A stretch of DNA of 64,000 nucleotides from Azorhizobium oxalatiphilum (lineage in GTDB: Bacteria; Pseudomonadota; Alphaproteobacteria; Rhizobiales; Xanthobacteraceae): the NCBI RefSeq assembly GCF_014635325.1, contig NZ_BMCT01000008.1:186001-250000 (forward strand). Reading direction: 5' to 3'. Each line of letters opens with the position of its first letter. Position 1 is the stretch's first letter. The translations under genes were made by a program, and so were the position numbers. This document shows positions 35,320-44,743 of this stretch, in pieces. The notes beneath the pieces are model-generated. The model was not told the origin of the DNA, ran no database searches, and worked only from the letters and a program-made list of their open reading frames with translations.

Positions 35320-36789
35320 ATGGCCGATTTCGCCGCACTGATCGCCGGTCATGCCCGTCTGGAGCGGGGCGAAGCGCCTGCGGGCGCCCTCACCGGCATC
35401 ACCAGCGACAGCCGCAAGGTGAAGCCGGGCATGCTGTTCGTCGCCGTGCCGGGCGTGAAGGTCGATGGCGCGCGCTTCGTGCCGGATGCGGTGGCCAAGG
35501 GCGCCGCCGCCGTGCTCATGGAGCCCACCGGCACGCCGCCGGATGTGGACGTGCCCCTCGTCTTCTCGCTGGATGTGCGGCGCTCACTGGCGCTGATGGC
35601 GGCGCGCTCCCATGCCCGCCAGCCGGGGCAGGTGGTGGCCGTCACCGGCACCGCGGGCAAGACGTCCGTTGCCGAATTCCTGCGCCAGATCTGGACCCAT
35701 CTGGGCTTCAAGGCAGCCTATCTCGGCACCCTCGGCCTCATCGCGCCGGGCGAGACCACCTATGGCGGCCTCACCTCGCCCGATCCCGTGGACCTGCACG
35801 CCATGCTGGATCACCTCGCGGGCACGGGCATCACCCATATGGCGCTGGAGGCCTCATCGCACGGCCTCGACCAGCGGCGGCTCGACGGGGTGAAACTGAC
35901 GGCCGGCGGCTTCACCAATCTCGGCCGCGATCATCTCGATTACCACCCGACGGTGGCGGACTATTACCACGCCAAGCTGCGCCTCTTCACCGAGCTGATG
36001 CCGCCGTACGCCACCGCCATCGCCGCGCTGGATGCGCCCTATGGTGCGACGACGCTCGCTTATGCCCGCACGCGCGGCCTGCCCACTTTCGCCATCGGCG
36101 CCGCCGGTGATCTGAAGGTGACGGAGGTTCTGGCGGAAGGTACCTCCCAGCGCATCCGCTTCGCCGACCGGCCCGACCTCGTGATCCCGCTGGTGGGCCG
36201 CTTTCAGGCCGACAATGCGCTCCTCGCCGCCAGCCTCGTGGCGGCGGGCGGGGTGCCGCTGGACGATGCGCTGGCGGCGCTCGCGCATCTGAAGGGCGTG
36301 CCGGGGCGGCTGGAGAAGGTTGGCACCGATCCCACCCGTCCGGTGTTCGTGGACTATGCCCACAAGCCCGAAGCACTGGAGACGGTGCTCGACACGCTGC
36401 GCGCCGCCACCCCTGGCCGGCTCATGGTGGTGTTTGGCTGCGGCGGCGACCGCGACCGGGGCAAGCGCCCGCTGATGGGCGATATCGCCGCGCGCAAGGC
36501 GGATGTGGTGATCGTCACCGACGACAATCCCCGCAGCGAAGACCCGGCCGCCATTCGCGCCGAAATCCTGGCCGCTGCCCCCGGCGCGCGGGAAATCGGC
36601 GCCCGCGATGAAGCAATAAATACCGCCGTCGCCATGATGGGCGCTGGGGATGTTCTCGTTGTTGCCGGCAAAGGCCACGAAACGGGCCAAATCATAGGCG
36701 ACCGGACATATCCGTTCTCGGACACTGCGGCCGTTCTCGCCGCCTTGGGGGAGCCGCATGACGACACGCGCACTGTTCACGCCGGCTGA
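35320..36789 (+). CDS. murE: UDP-MurNAc-L-Ala-D-Glu:meso-DAP ligase MurE
   Basis: 489-residue Mur ligase. ATPase P-loop VVAVTGTAGKTSVAEFLRQIW; GLTSPDPVDLHAMLDHLAGTGITHMALEASSHGLDQRRLDG; carbamylated-Lys region HAKLRLFTE; and the DAP-specificity region near the C-terminus TDDNPRSEDPAAIRAEIL (the DNPR motif, typical for meso-diaminopimelate rather than lysine), ending VLVVAGKGHETGQ. ATG 35320 preceded by a 67-bp gap. Overlaps murF by 32 bp, strong coupling. Confidence 0.96.
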   Translation: MADFAALIAGHARLERGEAPAGALTGITSDSRKVKPGMLFVAVPGVKVDGARFVPDAVAKGAAAVLMEPTGTPPDVDVPLVFSLDVRRSLALMAARSHARQPGQVVAVTGTAGKTSVAEFLRQIWTHLGFKAAYLGTLGLIAPGETTYGGLTSPDPVDLHAMLDHLAGTGITHMALEASSHGLDQRRLDGVKLTAGGFTNLGRDHLDYHPTVADYYHAKLRLFTELMPPYATAIAALDAPYGATTLAYARTRGLPTFAIGAAGDLKVTEVLAEGTSQRIRFADRPDLVIPLVGRFQADNALLAASLVAAGGVPLDDALAALAHLKGVPGRLEKVGTDPTRPVFVDYAHKPEALETVLDTLRAATPGRLMVVFGCGGDRDRGKRPLMGDIAARKADVVIVTDDNPRSEDPAAIRAEILAAAPGAREIGARDEAINTAVAMMGAGDVLVVAGKGHETGQIIGDRTYPFSDTAAVLAALGEPHDDTRTVHAG

Positions 36790-38188
36790 GGTCCTCGCCG
36801 CGACGGGCGGCGTTGCGCGCGGCACGCCGGCCGACGCCTCCGGCATTTCCATCGACACCCGCACGCTGGCGCCCGGTGACGCCTTCTTCGCCATCACCGG
36901 CGAGAACAGCGACGGTCACGCTTATGTGGAGCGCGCCTTCGCCTCCGACGCCGCCTTCGCCTTGGTGGCGGCCGACCGTGCCGACAGCCTGCCCGAGGGC
37001 CCCATGGTGGTGGTGCCCGACGTGCTCGCCGCCATGACCGATCTCGGCAAGGCCGCCCGCGCGCGGTCCAAGGCCGGCATCGTCGCGGTGACGGGCTCGG
37101 TGGGCAAGACCACCACCAAGGAAGCCCTGCGCGTGGCGCTGTCCGCCGAAGGGCCGACCCATGCCTCGGCGGCCTCCTACAACAATCACTGGGGCGTGCC
37201 GCTTTCGCTCGCCCGCATGCCCCGCGATGCCCGCTTCGGCGTGTTCGAGATCGGCATGAACCATCCCGGCGAGATCACCCCGCTGGTGCGCCTCGTGCGC
37301 CCGCAGGTGGCGATCATCACCACGGTGGAAGCGGCCCATATGGAGGCTTTCTCCTCAATCGAGGAGATCGCCGACGCCAAGGCCGAGATCTTCGACGGGC
37401 TGGAGCCGGGCGGCGCGGCGGTGCTGAACCGCGACAATCCCTTGTTCGACCGCCTTGTGGCGAGCGCGAAGGCCAAGGGCGTGGAGCGCATCGTCTCCTT
37501 CGGCGCCGATGCCTTGAGCGACGTGCGCCTCACCGACGTGGCGCTGCATCCGCGCTGCTCCATCGCCGTGGTGGATGTCATGGGCACGCCCGTGACCTTC
37601 AAGATCGGCATGCCCGGTCGCCACATCGTGCAGAACGCCCTCGCGGTTCTGGCCGCCGTGCGCCTGATCGGCGCGGATCTGGCGCTGGCCGCCGTGTCGC
37701 TGGCCCAGATGCGCCCGCCGCCGGGCCGGGGTGTGCCGCTGGAGCTGGCGCTGGCGGGCGGCACCGCCACGCTGCTGGACGAAAGCTACAACGCCAATCC
37801 CGCCTCCATGCGCGCCGCCATCGACGTGCTGAGCCGCGCCCCCGTGGGGCCGCGTGGCCGCCGCATCGCGGTTCTGGGCGACATGCTGGAGCTGGGCCCC
37901 GAGGGGGCTGCCCTGCATCGCGGCCTCGCCGAGGCGCTGGATGAGGCGAAGATCGACAGCGTGTTCTGCTCAGGTCCGCTCATGCATGCGCTGTGGGAGG
38001 CATTGCCTTCCTCGCGCCGGGGCGGCTATGCGGTCCACGCCGCCCATCTCGAATCGATGATCGCCGCTGCCATCCGGGCCGGCGACACGCTGATGGTGAA
38101 GGGTTCGAACGGCAGCCGCATGGGGCCGCTGGTGAAGGCACTTGCCGAGCGCTTCCGGGTCTCCGGCGACGCGCTGCTCGAAGGATAA
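36758..38188 (+). CDS. murF: UDP-MurNAc-tripeptide:D-Ala-D-Ala ligase MurF
   Basis: 476-residue Mur ligase that adds D-Ala-D-Ala to complete the pentapeptide precursor. P-loop [96 protein letters not shown]. The ATG at 36758 lies inside the murE 3' end (32-bp overlap). Confidence 0.96.
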   Translation: MTTRALFTPAEVLAATGGVARGTPADASGISIDTRTLAPGDAFFAITGENSDGHAYVERAFASDAAFALVAADRADSLPEGPMVVVPDVLAAMTDLGKAARARSKAGIVAVTGSVGKTTTKEALRVALSAEGPTHASAASYNNHWGVPLSLARMPRDARFGVFEIGMNHPGEITPLVRLVRPQVAIITTVEAAHMEAFSSIEEIADAKAEIFDGLEPGGAAVLNRDNPLFDRLVASAKAKGVERIVSFGADALSDVRLTDVALHPRCSIAVVDVMGTPVTFKIGMPGRHIVQNALAVLAAVRLIGADLALAAVSLAQMRPPPGRGVPLELALAGGTATLLDESYNANPASMRAAIDVLSRAPVGPRGRRIAVLGDMLELGPEGAALHRGLAEALDEAKIDSVFCSGPLMHALWEALPSSRRGGYAVHAAHLESMIAAAIRAGDTLMVKGSNGSRMGPLVKALAERFRVSGDALLEG

Positions 38189-38192
38189 ACCG

Positions 38193-39278
38193 ATGCTCCA
38201 GTGGCTCTCGCAGCTGCACGATACGTTCCCGGCCTTCAACGTCTTCCGCTACATCACCTTCCGCACCGGGGGCGCCGTCGTCACCGCCGTGCTGTTCGTG
38301 TTCCTGTTCGGGCCGGCCATCATCTCGACGCTGCGACTGAAGCAGGGCAAGGGCCAGCCGATCCGCGCCGACGGGCCGCAGTCGCACCTTCTGACCAAGA
38401 AGGGCACGCCCACCATGGGCGGGCTGATGATCTTCTCCGGCCTCATCGTCGCGACGCTGCTGTGGGCGAACCTGTCCAACCCCTATGTGTGGGTGGTGAT
38501 CTTCGTCACCACCGGCTTCGGGCTGATCGGCTTCTATGACGACTATCTGAAGGTGACGCGCCAGAGCCATGCGGGCTTCTCCGGCAAGGCGCGCCTTATG
38601 ATCGAGGCGCTGATCGCCGGCATCGCGGTCGTGGCCATCATCTCGGTGGGCCGCGCCGGTCTCTCCACCTCGGTGTCCTTCCCCTTCTTCAAGGGCCTGC
38701 TGCTGGACCTGTCCTGGTTCTTCGTGGTGTTCGGCGCCTTCGTCATCGTGGCGGCGGGCAATGCGGTGAACCTCACCGACGGCCTCGACGGCCTCGCCAT
38801 CGTGCCCGTGATGATCGCCGCCGGCTCCTTCGGCGTGATCTCGTACCTGTCCGGCAACGTGGTGTTCGCGGACTATCTGCAGATCCACTATGTGGCTGGT
38901 GTGGGCGAACTGGCGGTGATCTGCGGCGCCATTATCGGCGCAGGCCTCGGCTTCCTGTGGTTCAACGCCCCCCCGGCGCAGATCTTCATGGGCGACACCG
39001 GCTCGCTGGCGCTGGGCGGCCTGCTCGGCACCATCGCGGTGGCCACCAAGCACGAGATCGTGCTGGCGGTGATCGGCGGCCTGTTCGTGCTGGAGGCGGT
39101 CTCGGTGATCGTGCAGGTGCTGTCGTTCCGGCTCACCGGCAAGCGCGTCTTCAGGATGGCGCCCATCCACCACCATTTCGAGCAGCTCGGCTGGACCGAG
39201 AGCCAGGTGGTGATCCGCTTCTGGATCGTCGCCGTGATGCTGGCCCTGCTCGGCCTCGCCACCCTGAAGCTGCGCTGA
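38193..39278 (+). CDS. mraY: Phospho-N-acetylmuramoyl-pentapeptide transferase MraY
   Basis: 361-residue polytopic membrane enzyme that makes lipid I on undecaprenyl phosphate. Signatures: [36 protein letters not shown] (Asp pair), [38 protein letters not shown], and [14 protein letters not shown]. Four bp after murF. No murD, ftsW, murG or murC follow; the next gene is convergent. Confidence 0.97.
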   Translation: MLQWLSQLHDTFPAFNVFRYITFRTGGAVVTAVLFVFLFGPAIISTLRLKQGKGQPIRADGPQSHLLTKKGTPTMGGLMIFSGLIVATLLWANLSNPYVWVVIFVTTGFGLIGFYDDYLKVTRQSHAGFSGKARLMIEALIAGIAVVAIISVGRAGLSTSVSFPFFKGLLLDLSWFFVVFGAFVIVAAGNAVNLTDGLDGLAIVPVMIAAGSFGVISYLSGNVVFADYLQIHYVAGVGELAVICGAIIGAGLGFLWFNAPPAQIFMGDTGSLALGGLLGTIAVATKHEIVLAVIGGLFVLEAVSVIVQVLSFRLTGKRVFRMAPIHHHFEQLGWTESQVVIRFWIVAVMLALLGLATLKLR

Positions 39279-39284
39279 GATCCT

Positions 39285-39698
39285 TCAGCGCTTGCCCTGC
39301 TCGATGGTGAAGATGCCGTCGGTCTCCGGGTCGGCCACATAACGGTTGTCCGGGGTGAAGAAGCGGATGCGCGTCTTGCGCACCGCATCCACCAGCTGGA
39401 TTTCCCAACCCTCCATCAGTCGCCAGGCGGCGATGTCGTCCATGACGGGGAACACCGCCTTGCACTTGGGGTCCACGGTGATCTGCATGCCGCCGATCAT
39501 GGCCTCGCGCTTCAGCACCACACGGCACTGACGCTTGCCCTTCACGTCCTTGATGATCCAGGGGCCGAGAAAGTCCTTCACCTCTTTCGGGTCCAGCTCA
39601 TCCAGATTGAGTGGCTGGGGGGACTGCGCCAGTGCAGGAGCGGCGAGAAGCTGCGCGGCGAGAAGCAGCAAGGCGGCGATCTGAAGCAGGTTGCGCAT
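39285..39698 (-). CDS. AprI/Inh-type periplasmic metalloprotease inhibitor family protein
   Basis: 137-residue protein with a signal peptide (IAALLLLAAQLLAAPALAQ) and one mature domain whose pattern fits the AprI/Inh beta-barrel inhibitors: LGPWIIKDVKGKRQCRVVLK, MQITVDPKCKAVFPVMDDIAAWRLMEGWEIQLVDAVRKTRIRFF. The two Cys would form the usual disulfide. In rhizobia such proteins are common and only some inhibit serralysin-like proteases. It ends 6 bp from mraY in convergent orientation. Confidence 0.8.
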   Translation of the reverse strand: MRNLLQIAALLLLAAQLLAAPALAQSPQPLNLDELDPKEVKDFLGPWIIKDVKGKRQCRVVLKREAMIGGMQITVDPKCKAVFPVMDDIAAWRLMEGWEIQLVDAVRKTRIRFFTPDNRYVADPETDGIFTIEQGKR

Positions 39699-39846
39699 GG
39701 CATTTCCCCGGATGGTCGGGGCAGGATGCTACCCCAGCGCGTGCTCGGCGGGGAATGGACACGTACGCGAGGTTGTCAGCACGGCAGGATTGCGGCATTC
39801 GAAGCTATCTATCTTGCCACTCGTGCCTCGGAGCCGGGAGTTCCCC

Positions 39847-41025
39847 ATGACCCGCCATGATCCGCTCAACGCTTATGTCGCCCATGGGGACGTGGAGCTC
39901 CAGCGCACCGCCGAGGGCCCGCTGGCGGACCGCACCTTCGCGCTGAAGGACTTTTTCGATCTCGCGGGCGTGCCCACCGGCGCGGGCAGCCCGCACTGGC
40001 TGGCCAGCCACGAGACGCCCACCGTCAGCACCCCCTGCGTGGACCTGCTGCTGGATGCCGGTGCCTATCTCAAGGGCAAGACCCATACCGACGAGATGGC
40101 CTGGAGCCTCAACGGCGAGAACCATCATTACGGCACGCCGGTGAACCCGGCCGCGCCGGGCCGCATTCCCGGCGGCTCCTCCTCCGGCTCGGCCGCCGTG
40201 GTGGCGGGGCGCGACGTGGATTTCGCCATCGGCTCCGACACCGGCGGCTCGGTGCGCCTGCCGGCCAGCTATTGCGGCATCATCGGCATCCGCACCACCC
40301 ATGGCCGCATCCCGATCACCGGTGCGGTGCCGCTGGCGCCGAGCTATGACACGCTGGGCTGGTTCGCCCGTGATGCGGAGCTGTTCGCGCAGATCGGCGA
40401 GGTGCTGCTGGGGCCGCCGCCGCGCGGCCAGCTGCCCCGCCGCCTGATCTATGCCGAGGATCTGTTCTCGGCCGCCGGCCGGGAGGTGGGCGAGGCGCTG
40501 CACGAGGGGCTCGACCGCCTGTCCTCCTTCTATGCGCCTGCCGTCAAGGTGACGCTGGCGGCGGATGGCCTCGGCCCGTGGCGCAACGCCTTCCGGCTCA
40601 TCCAGTCGGCGGAGGCCTGGGCGGCGCATGGCGAGTGGATCGCCAAGGTGCAGCCCGAATTCGGCCCCGGCGTGCGCGAGCGTTTCGCCGCCGCCGCCAA
40701 ACTCGATCAGAACGAAGTGAACGCGGCGCTCGCCCTGCGCGAGGACATCCGCAAGCGCATGGACGATATTCTGGGTGACGACGGCCTGCTGGTTCTGCCC
40801 ACCGGCCCCGGCATCGCGCCCCGGCTGGCGACGCCCGAGCCGGAGCTGGACGCCTTCCGCGCCCGCGCACTGGAGCTGCTGTGCCCGGCCGGCCATGCGG
40901 GCCTGCCGCAGATCTCGCTGCCGCTGGGCACGCTGGACGGCTGCCCCGTGGGCCTGTCCGTCATGGCCCCGCGTGGCCGGGACGAGGCGCTGCTGGAGCT
41001 GGCGAAGACGGTGATGGCGGACTGA
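39847..41025 (+). CDS. Amidase signature family hydrolase
   Basis: 392-residue amidase-signature enzyme with the Ser-cisSer-Lys triad: Lys in LKGKTHTDEMAWSL, PGGSSSGSAAVVAGRDVDFAIGSDTGGSVRLPASYCGIIGIRTTHGRIP. It hydrolyses amides to acids; specificity is not evident. Start ATG 39847 gives a sensible N-terminus. It is immediately followed by a bidirectional terminator and then a PuuE-like deacetylase/transporter operon on the opposite strand, which suggests a shared amide-utilisation theme. Confidence 0.9.
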   Translation: MTRHDPLNAYVAHGDVELQRTAEGPLADRTFALKDFFDLAGVPTGAGSPHWLASHETPTVSTPCVDLLLDAGAYLKGKTHTDEMAWSLNGENHHYGTPVNPAAPGRIPGGSSSGSAAVVAGRDVDFAIGSDTGGSVRLPASYCGIIGIRTTHGRIPITGAVPLAPSYDTLGWFARDAELFAQIGEVLLGPPPRGQLPRRLIYAEDLFSAAGREVGEALHEGLDRLSSFYAPAVKVTLAADGLGPWRNAFRLIQSAEAWAAHGEWIAKVQPEFGPGVRERFAAAAKLDQNEVNAALALREDIRKRMDDILGDDGLLVLPTGPGIAPRLATPEPELDAFRARALELLCPAGHAGLPQISLPLGTLDGCPVGLSVMAPRGRDEALLELAKTVMAD

Positions 41026-41038
41026 GCGTCTGATCATT

Positions 41039-41069
41039 GAAAAAGGCGGAGCTTGGCTCCGCCTTTTTT
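41039..41069. terminator. Bidirectional intrinsic terminator
   Basis: GGCGGAGC / GCTCCGCC 8-bp stem (41045-41052, 41056-41063) with TTG loop, flanked by an A-run on the left and six T on the right, so it serves both the amidase (+) and the deacetylase operon (-). Confidence 0.9.
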
Positions 41070-41071
41070 GT

Positions 41072-41992
41072 TCAGGTGCGGGGAAACGTCGTTCGCCAGT
41101 GGCGGGCGATATCCGCGCGCGGCGCCACCCAGGCATGGCCCGAGCCGCAGATGTGCGCGAGGATGCGGTCCAGCGCGCCGATGCGGCCGGGGCGGCCGAT
41201 CATGCGCAGGTGCAGGCCGATGGACAGCATCTTGGGGGCGCGCTCGCCCTCCCGCGCCAGCCAGTCGAACGCGTCGATCACATAATCGGCGAAGTCCGCG
41301 CCCCGGAAACGCTGGGTGTGCTGGAAGTGCATGTCGTTGGTGTCGAACGCATAGGGCAGCACCAGATGCGGGCGCCCGGCGACCTCCACATAATAGGGCA
41401 GGTCGTCATTATAGGCGTCGCTGTCATAGAGAAAGCCGCCGTCCTCCACGAGCAGGCGCCGGGTGTTGGCGGTCGAAGCCGAGCGGGTGTGCCAGCCCAC
41501 GGGGCGCTGGCCGGTGGCGCGGGTGATGGCCTCCACCGTGCGGGCGATGCGCGCGCGCTCGGTGGCCTCGTCCAGCCCCGCGTGGCTCTCCCAGCGCCAG
41601 CCATGGGCGGACACTTCATGGCCGCGCGCCACCGCATCGCGGGCTAACTCCGGCGAGCGCTCCACGGCACGGCCGCAGGAGCTGACCGTTACCTTGGCGC
41701 CGTGGGCGTCCAGCAAATCCATGACGCGCCACCACGCGGCGCGGGTGCCATATTCGAAATGGCTCTCGATGCAGGGGTCCGGCCCTTCGAGGCGGTGGTC
41801 CACCTCATAGATGCCTTCGTTGACCGGATCGCCCTCGGAGACGGTGAACTCGGCGCCCTCCTCGAAATTCACCACGAAGGACACGGCGACCCGCGCCTTG
41901 CCCGGCCACTGCGGATCGGGCGGCGACCCGGCATAGCCCTTGAGGTCGCGCTCACGCGTGGGCGGGGTGGGCTTGAAGGGAATGGGGGTCAT
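41072..41992 (-). CDS. PuuE-like polysaccharide-deacetylase-fold amidohydrolase
   Basis: 306-residue NodB-fold protein of the PuuE/allantoinase-like branch: RVAVSFVVNFEEGAEFTVSEGD, HFEYGTRAAWWRVMDLLDAHGAKVTV, ARGHEVSAHGWRWESH, GWHTRSASTANTRRLLVEDGGFLYDSDAYNDDLPYY, LSIGLHLRMIGRPGRI. In this branch the Asp-Asp of true chitin deacetylases is replaced (here NFEEG), and members act on cyclic ureides or related small amides. It is the last gene of a five-gene operon whose members overlap by four bases, so the transporter probably imports its substrate. Confidence 0.85.
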   Translation of the reverse strand: MTPIPFKPTPPTRERDLKGYAGSPPDPQWPGKARVAVSFVVNFEEGAEFTVSEGDPVNEGIYEVDHRLEGPDPCIESHFEYGTRAAWWRVMDLLDAHGAKVTVSSCGRAVERSPELARDAVARGHEVSAHGWRWESHAGLDEATERARIARTVEAITRATGQRPVGWHTRSASTANTRRLLVEDGGFLYDSDAYNDDLPYYVEVAGRPHLVLPYAFDTNDMHFQHTQRFRGADFADYVIDAFDWLAREGERAPKMLSIGLHLRMIGRPGRIGALDRILAHICGSGHAWVAPRADIARHWRTTFPRT

Positions 41993-42789
41993 TGGCCGGT
42001 CCCCGCCATGCGGTGCAGGCCGACGAGGCGGTCGCTGGCGATCAGCAGAACAACAGTCGCCGCGAGGATGCAGGTGGAGAGCGCGGCGAGGGTGGGATCG
42101 GGGGCTTCTTCGATATATTGCAGCATCTTGATGGGCAGTGTCTTGGTCCTAACGTCGGTCAGGAAGATCGAGACCGGATAGTTGTCGAACGAGGCGAGGA
42201 AGGAGAACAGCCCCGCTGTGAGGAAGGAGGGGGCGAGCGCGGGCACCATCACCTTGAGGATGGCGCCGGGATAGGTGCAGCCCAGCGTGCGCGCCGCTTC
42301 CACCAGCGTGAAGTCGAAGCGCGACAGGCCGGCGATCATGGTGCGGGCCACATAGGGCAGCGTCACCACCAGATGCGCCAGCAGCAGCGCGCTCCAGGCG
42401 GCGTTGAAGCCGACCATGCGGAAATATTGCAGGAGCGCGATGCCGAGCACGAGGCCGGGCATCATGAGCGGCGACACAAGAAAGGTGCCGATGGCCTCCG
42501 CCCCCGGCAGGCGCCCCTGCGCGATGGCGATGGCCGCCAGCGTGCCCAGCACCAGCGCCAGAAGCGTGGAGAAAGCGGCGAGCTGGAGCGAGAGTGAGAG
42601 GGCGGGCCAGAAGCCATCCATCTGGCCGATGCGGGTGTACCAGCGCAGGGATGCGCCATCCACCGGCAGGTCGAACACCGGCGTCGGCGAGAAGGAGGCC
42701 GCCGCGATGACGATGAGCGGCGCCAGCAGGAACAGGGCGGCGCCGATGGCCATGGCCCAGGCGAAGAGAGTGGCGAGACGATTGATCAT
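41989..42789 (-). CDS. ABC transporter permease (PotC-like)
   Basis: 266-residue inner-membrane permease with six hydrophobic helices and the ABC EAA loop (FTLVEAARTLGCTYPGAILKVMVPALAPSFL). Best fits the PotC/spermidine-putrescine-type subgroup of extracytoplasmic permeases. ATGA overlaps on both sides couple it to the upstream PotB-like permease and to the downstream deacetylase. Confidence 0.9.
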   Translation of the reverse strand: MINRLATLFAWAMAIGAALFLLAPLIVIAAASFSPTPVFDLPVDGASLRWYTRIGQMDGFWPALSLSLQLAAFSTLLALVLGTLAAIAIAQGRLPGAEAIGTFLVSPLMMPGLVLGIALLQYFRMVGFNAAWSALLLAHLVVTLPYVARTMIAGLSRFDFTLVEAARTLGCTYPGAILKVMVPALAPSFLTAGLFSFLASFDNYPVSIFLTDVRTKTLPIKMLQYIEEAPDPTLAALSTCILAATVVLLIASDRLVGLHRMAGTGQ

Positions 42790-43655
42790 TTCGCCCCTCC
42801 CAGCTTGGCGAGGCGGGCGCTGACGGCCACCGTGGCGACCGCGATCACCAGGAGCACCACGCCGGCCGCTGCGCCGAAGGCAGGCTGGCGCGCCAGCAGA
42901 TAGGCCTTGGCGATGGTGGTGGAGAGGGTGGGATAGCGCTCACCGATGAGCAGGGTCGGCACCACATAGGCCGAGACCGCCAGCGAGAAGACGAGGGCCA
43001 CGCCCGCCACCACGCCGGGAATGGTGAGCGGCACCACCACGCGCACGAAGGCTTCCACCGGCGAGGCGCCGAGCGTCGCGGCTGCATCCGACAGGCGCGG
43101 ATCGAGCTGGGCCACCACGGTGTAGACGGGCAGGATCATGAAGGGCAGGAATATGTTGACTGAGCCCACGATCAGCGCCGTCTCGGTGAAGATCATGCGG
43201 ATGGGCTCGGCGGTAATGCCGACCGCCATCAGCAGCGTGTTCACGAGGCCGTCGCTGCGCAGCAGGATGGTCCAGGCGAAGGCTTTCACGATGACGCTGG
43301 CCGCCAGCGGCAGGAACAGGCAGGCCAGAAGGAAGCTGCGCACCGGGCCGCGCGCACGGGCCAAAGCGAAGGCGGCGGGATAGCCGATGAGAAGCGCGAT
43401 GCCGGTGGTGTAGAGGGCGAGGCGCACCGAGTTCCAGATCACGCCGAGATAGAAGGAGGTGCCGAGCAGCTTGCCGTATTCGACGAAGGTGAGCCCTTCC
43501 GCGCCGGTGAGGCTGGCGGCCAGCAGCTTCGCCAGCGGCAGCGCGAACAGGAAGATCAGGATGAGCACGGCGGGGGCGGCGAGCGCCACCGCCACCAGCC
43601 GCTCGCGACTGGGCCGGGCCGGAGCCTTGGCGAGGGGGAGGGCGGCGTCCGTCAT
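42786..43655 (-). CDS. ABC transporter permease (PotB-like)
   Basis: 289-residue permease with six membrane helices; coupling loop LSDAAATLGASPVEAFVRVVVPLTIPGVVAG. Cytoplasmic N-terminus rich in Lys/Arg. Pairs with the PotC-like permease. Four-base overlap with the ATPase gene. Confidence 0.9.
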   Translation of the reverse strand: MTDAALPLAKAPARPSRERLVAVALAAPAVLILIFLFALPLAKLLAASLTGAEGLTFVEYGKLLGTSFYLGVIWNSVRLALYTTGIALLIGYPAAFALARARGPVRSFLLACLFLPLAASVIVKAFAWTILLRSDGLVNTLLMAVGITAEPIRMIFTETALIVGSVNIFLPFMILPVYTVVAQLDPRLSDAAATLGASPVEAFVRVVVPLTIPGVVAGVALVFSLAVSAYVVPTLLIGERYPTLSTTIAKAYLLARQPAFGAAAGVVLLVIAVATVAVSARLAKLGGAK

Positions 43656-44743
43656 GCCGCCAGCTCCGGGGTGGACAGTTCGGGAGCCGGGAAGGCGAAG
43701 GTCTCGCGCACGGGCCAGCCGAGGCGGATCTCCGCGTCCGGTGCCAGATGGGCGGCTTCCTGTCCGGGCAGCTCGGCGAGCAGGGTCTCGCCGCCGGCCC
43801 CCACTTCCACGAGGCTGCGCGAGCCCTGGAAAACGATGGAGCGCACCCGGCCGTTCACCGCATTGCCCTCATCGCCCGTGGCGGGGCGCAGATGCTCCGG
43901 CCGGGTCGCGACGATGACGCGCGAGCCGGGGATGAAGCCGCCGGTGGCGACCAGCCGGCCCACGGGCGTGTCCACCTCAACGGTGCCGTTGTCTTCCGAC
44001 ACCACGGTGCCGGGGATGCGGGTGGAGAGGCCGACGAAATTCAGCGTGAACAGGCTCGCCGGGCGCTCATAGATGAGGCGTGGCTCAGCCAGCTGCTCGA
44101 TGCGCCCGCCATTCATCACCGCGACGCGGTCGGACATGGTGAGCGCTTCGTCCTGATCGTGGGTGACGAAGATGGCGGTGGCGTCGATGTCGCGCAGCAT
44201 GCGGCGCATCTCGCCCTGCATCTCCTCGCGCAGCTTGCGGTCGAGCGCCGAAAGTGCCTCGTCGAACAGCAGCACGTCCGGCTCCACGGCGAGCGCGCGG
44301 GCGAGCGCCACGCGCTGCTGCTGACCGCCCGAGAGCGCCGAGATGGGCCGCTCCGCCAGATGGCCGAGATGGACGAGGGCAAGCGCCTTCTCCACGGCGG
44401 CGCGCACCTCCGCCTTGGGGCGGCGGCGCACATTGAGGCCGAAGGCGACGTTGCCGGCCACCGAGAGGTGGGGAAACAGCGCGTAATTCTGGAACACTAC
44501 GCCCACGTTGCGCTTGTGGGGCGGCACGCGGGTGACGTCGCGCCCGGCGATGGAAACGCTGCCCGTGTCGGGCAGCGCGAGGCCGGCGATGAGCCGGAGC
44601 AGGGTGGTCTTGCCGCAGCCGGACGGGCCGAGCAGCGTCACCAGTTCGCCCCGCCGGATGGACAGGTCCACCCGGTCGAGGACGGTGGTCGCGCCATAGC
44701 GCTTGGAGGCCTGGCGGACGACGAGGTGATCGCGTTCGCTCAT
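43652..44743 (-). CDS. ABC transporter ATP-binding protein (PotA-like)
   Basis: 363-residue ABC ATPase: Walker A LLGPSGCGKTTLLRLI, Q-loop VVFQNYALFPHLSV, signature ALSGGQQQRVALARALAV, Walker B VLLFDEALSALDR, H-loop AIFVTHDQDEALTM. C-terminal TOBE domain (residues 280 onward, LVATGGFIPGSRVIVATRPEHLRP) as in PotA/UgpC-type importers. Coupled by overlap to the binding-protein gene upstream. Confidence 0.95.
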   Translation of the reverse strand: MSERDHLVVRQASKRYGATTVLDRVDLSIRRGELVTLLGPSGCGKTTLLRLIAGLALPDTGSVSIAGRDVTRVPPHKRNVGVVFQNYALFPHLSVAGNVAFGLNVRRRPKAEVRAAVEKALALVHLGHLAERPISALSGGQQQRVALARALAVEPDVLLFDEALSALDRKLREEMQGEMRRMLRDIDATAIFVTHDQDEALTMSDRVAVMNGGRIEQLAEPRLIYERPASLFTLNFVGLSTRIPGTVVSEDNGTVEVDTPVGRLVATGGFIPGSRVIVATRPEHLRPATGDEGNAVNGRVRSIVFQGSRSLVEVGAGGETLLAELPGQEAAHLAPDAEIRLGWPVRETFAFPAPELSTPELAA

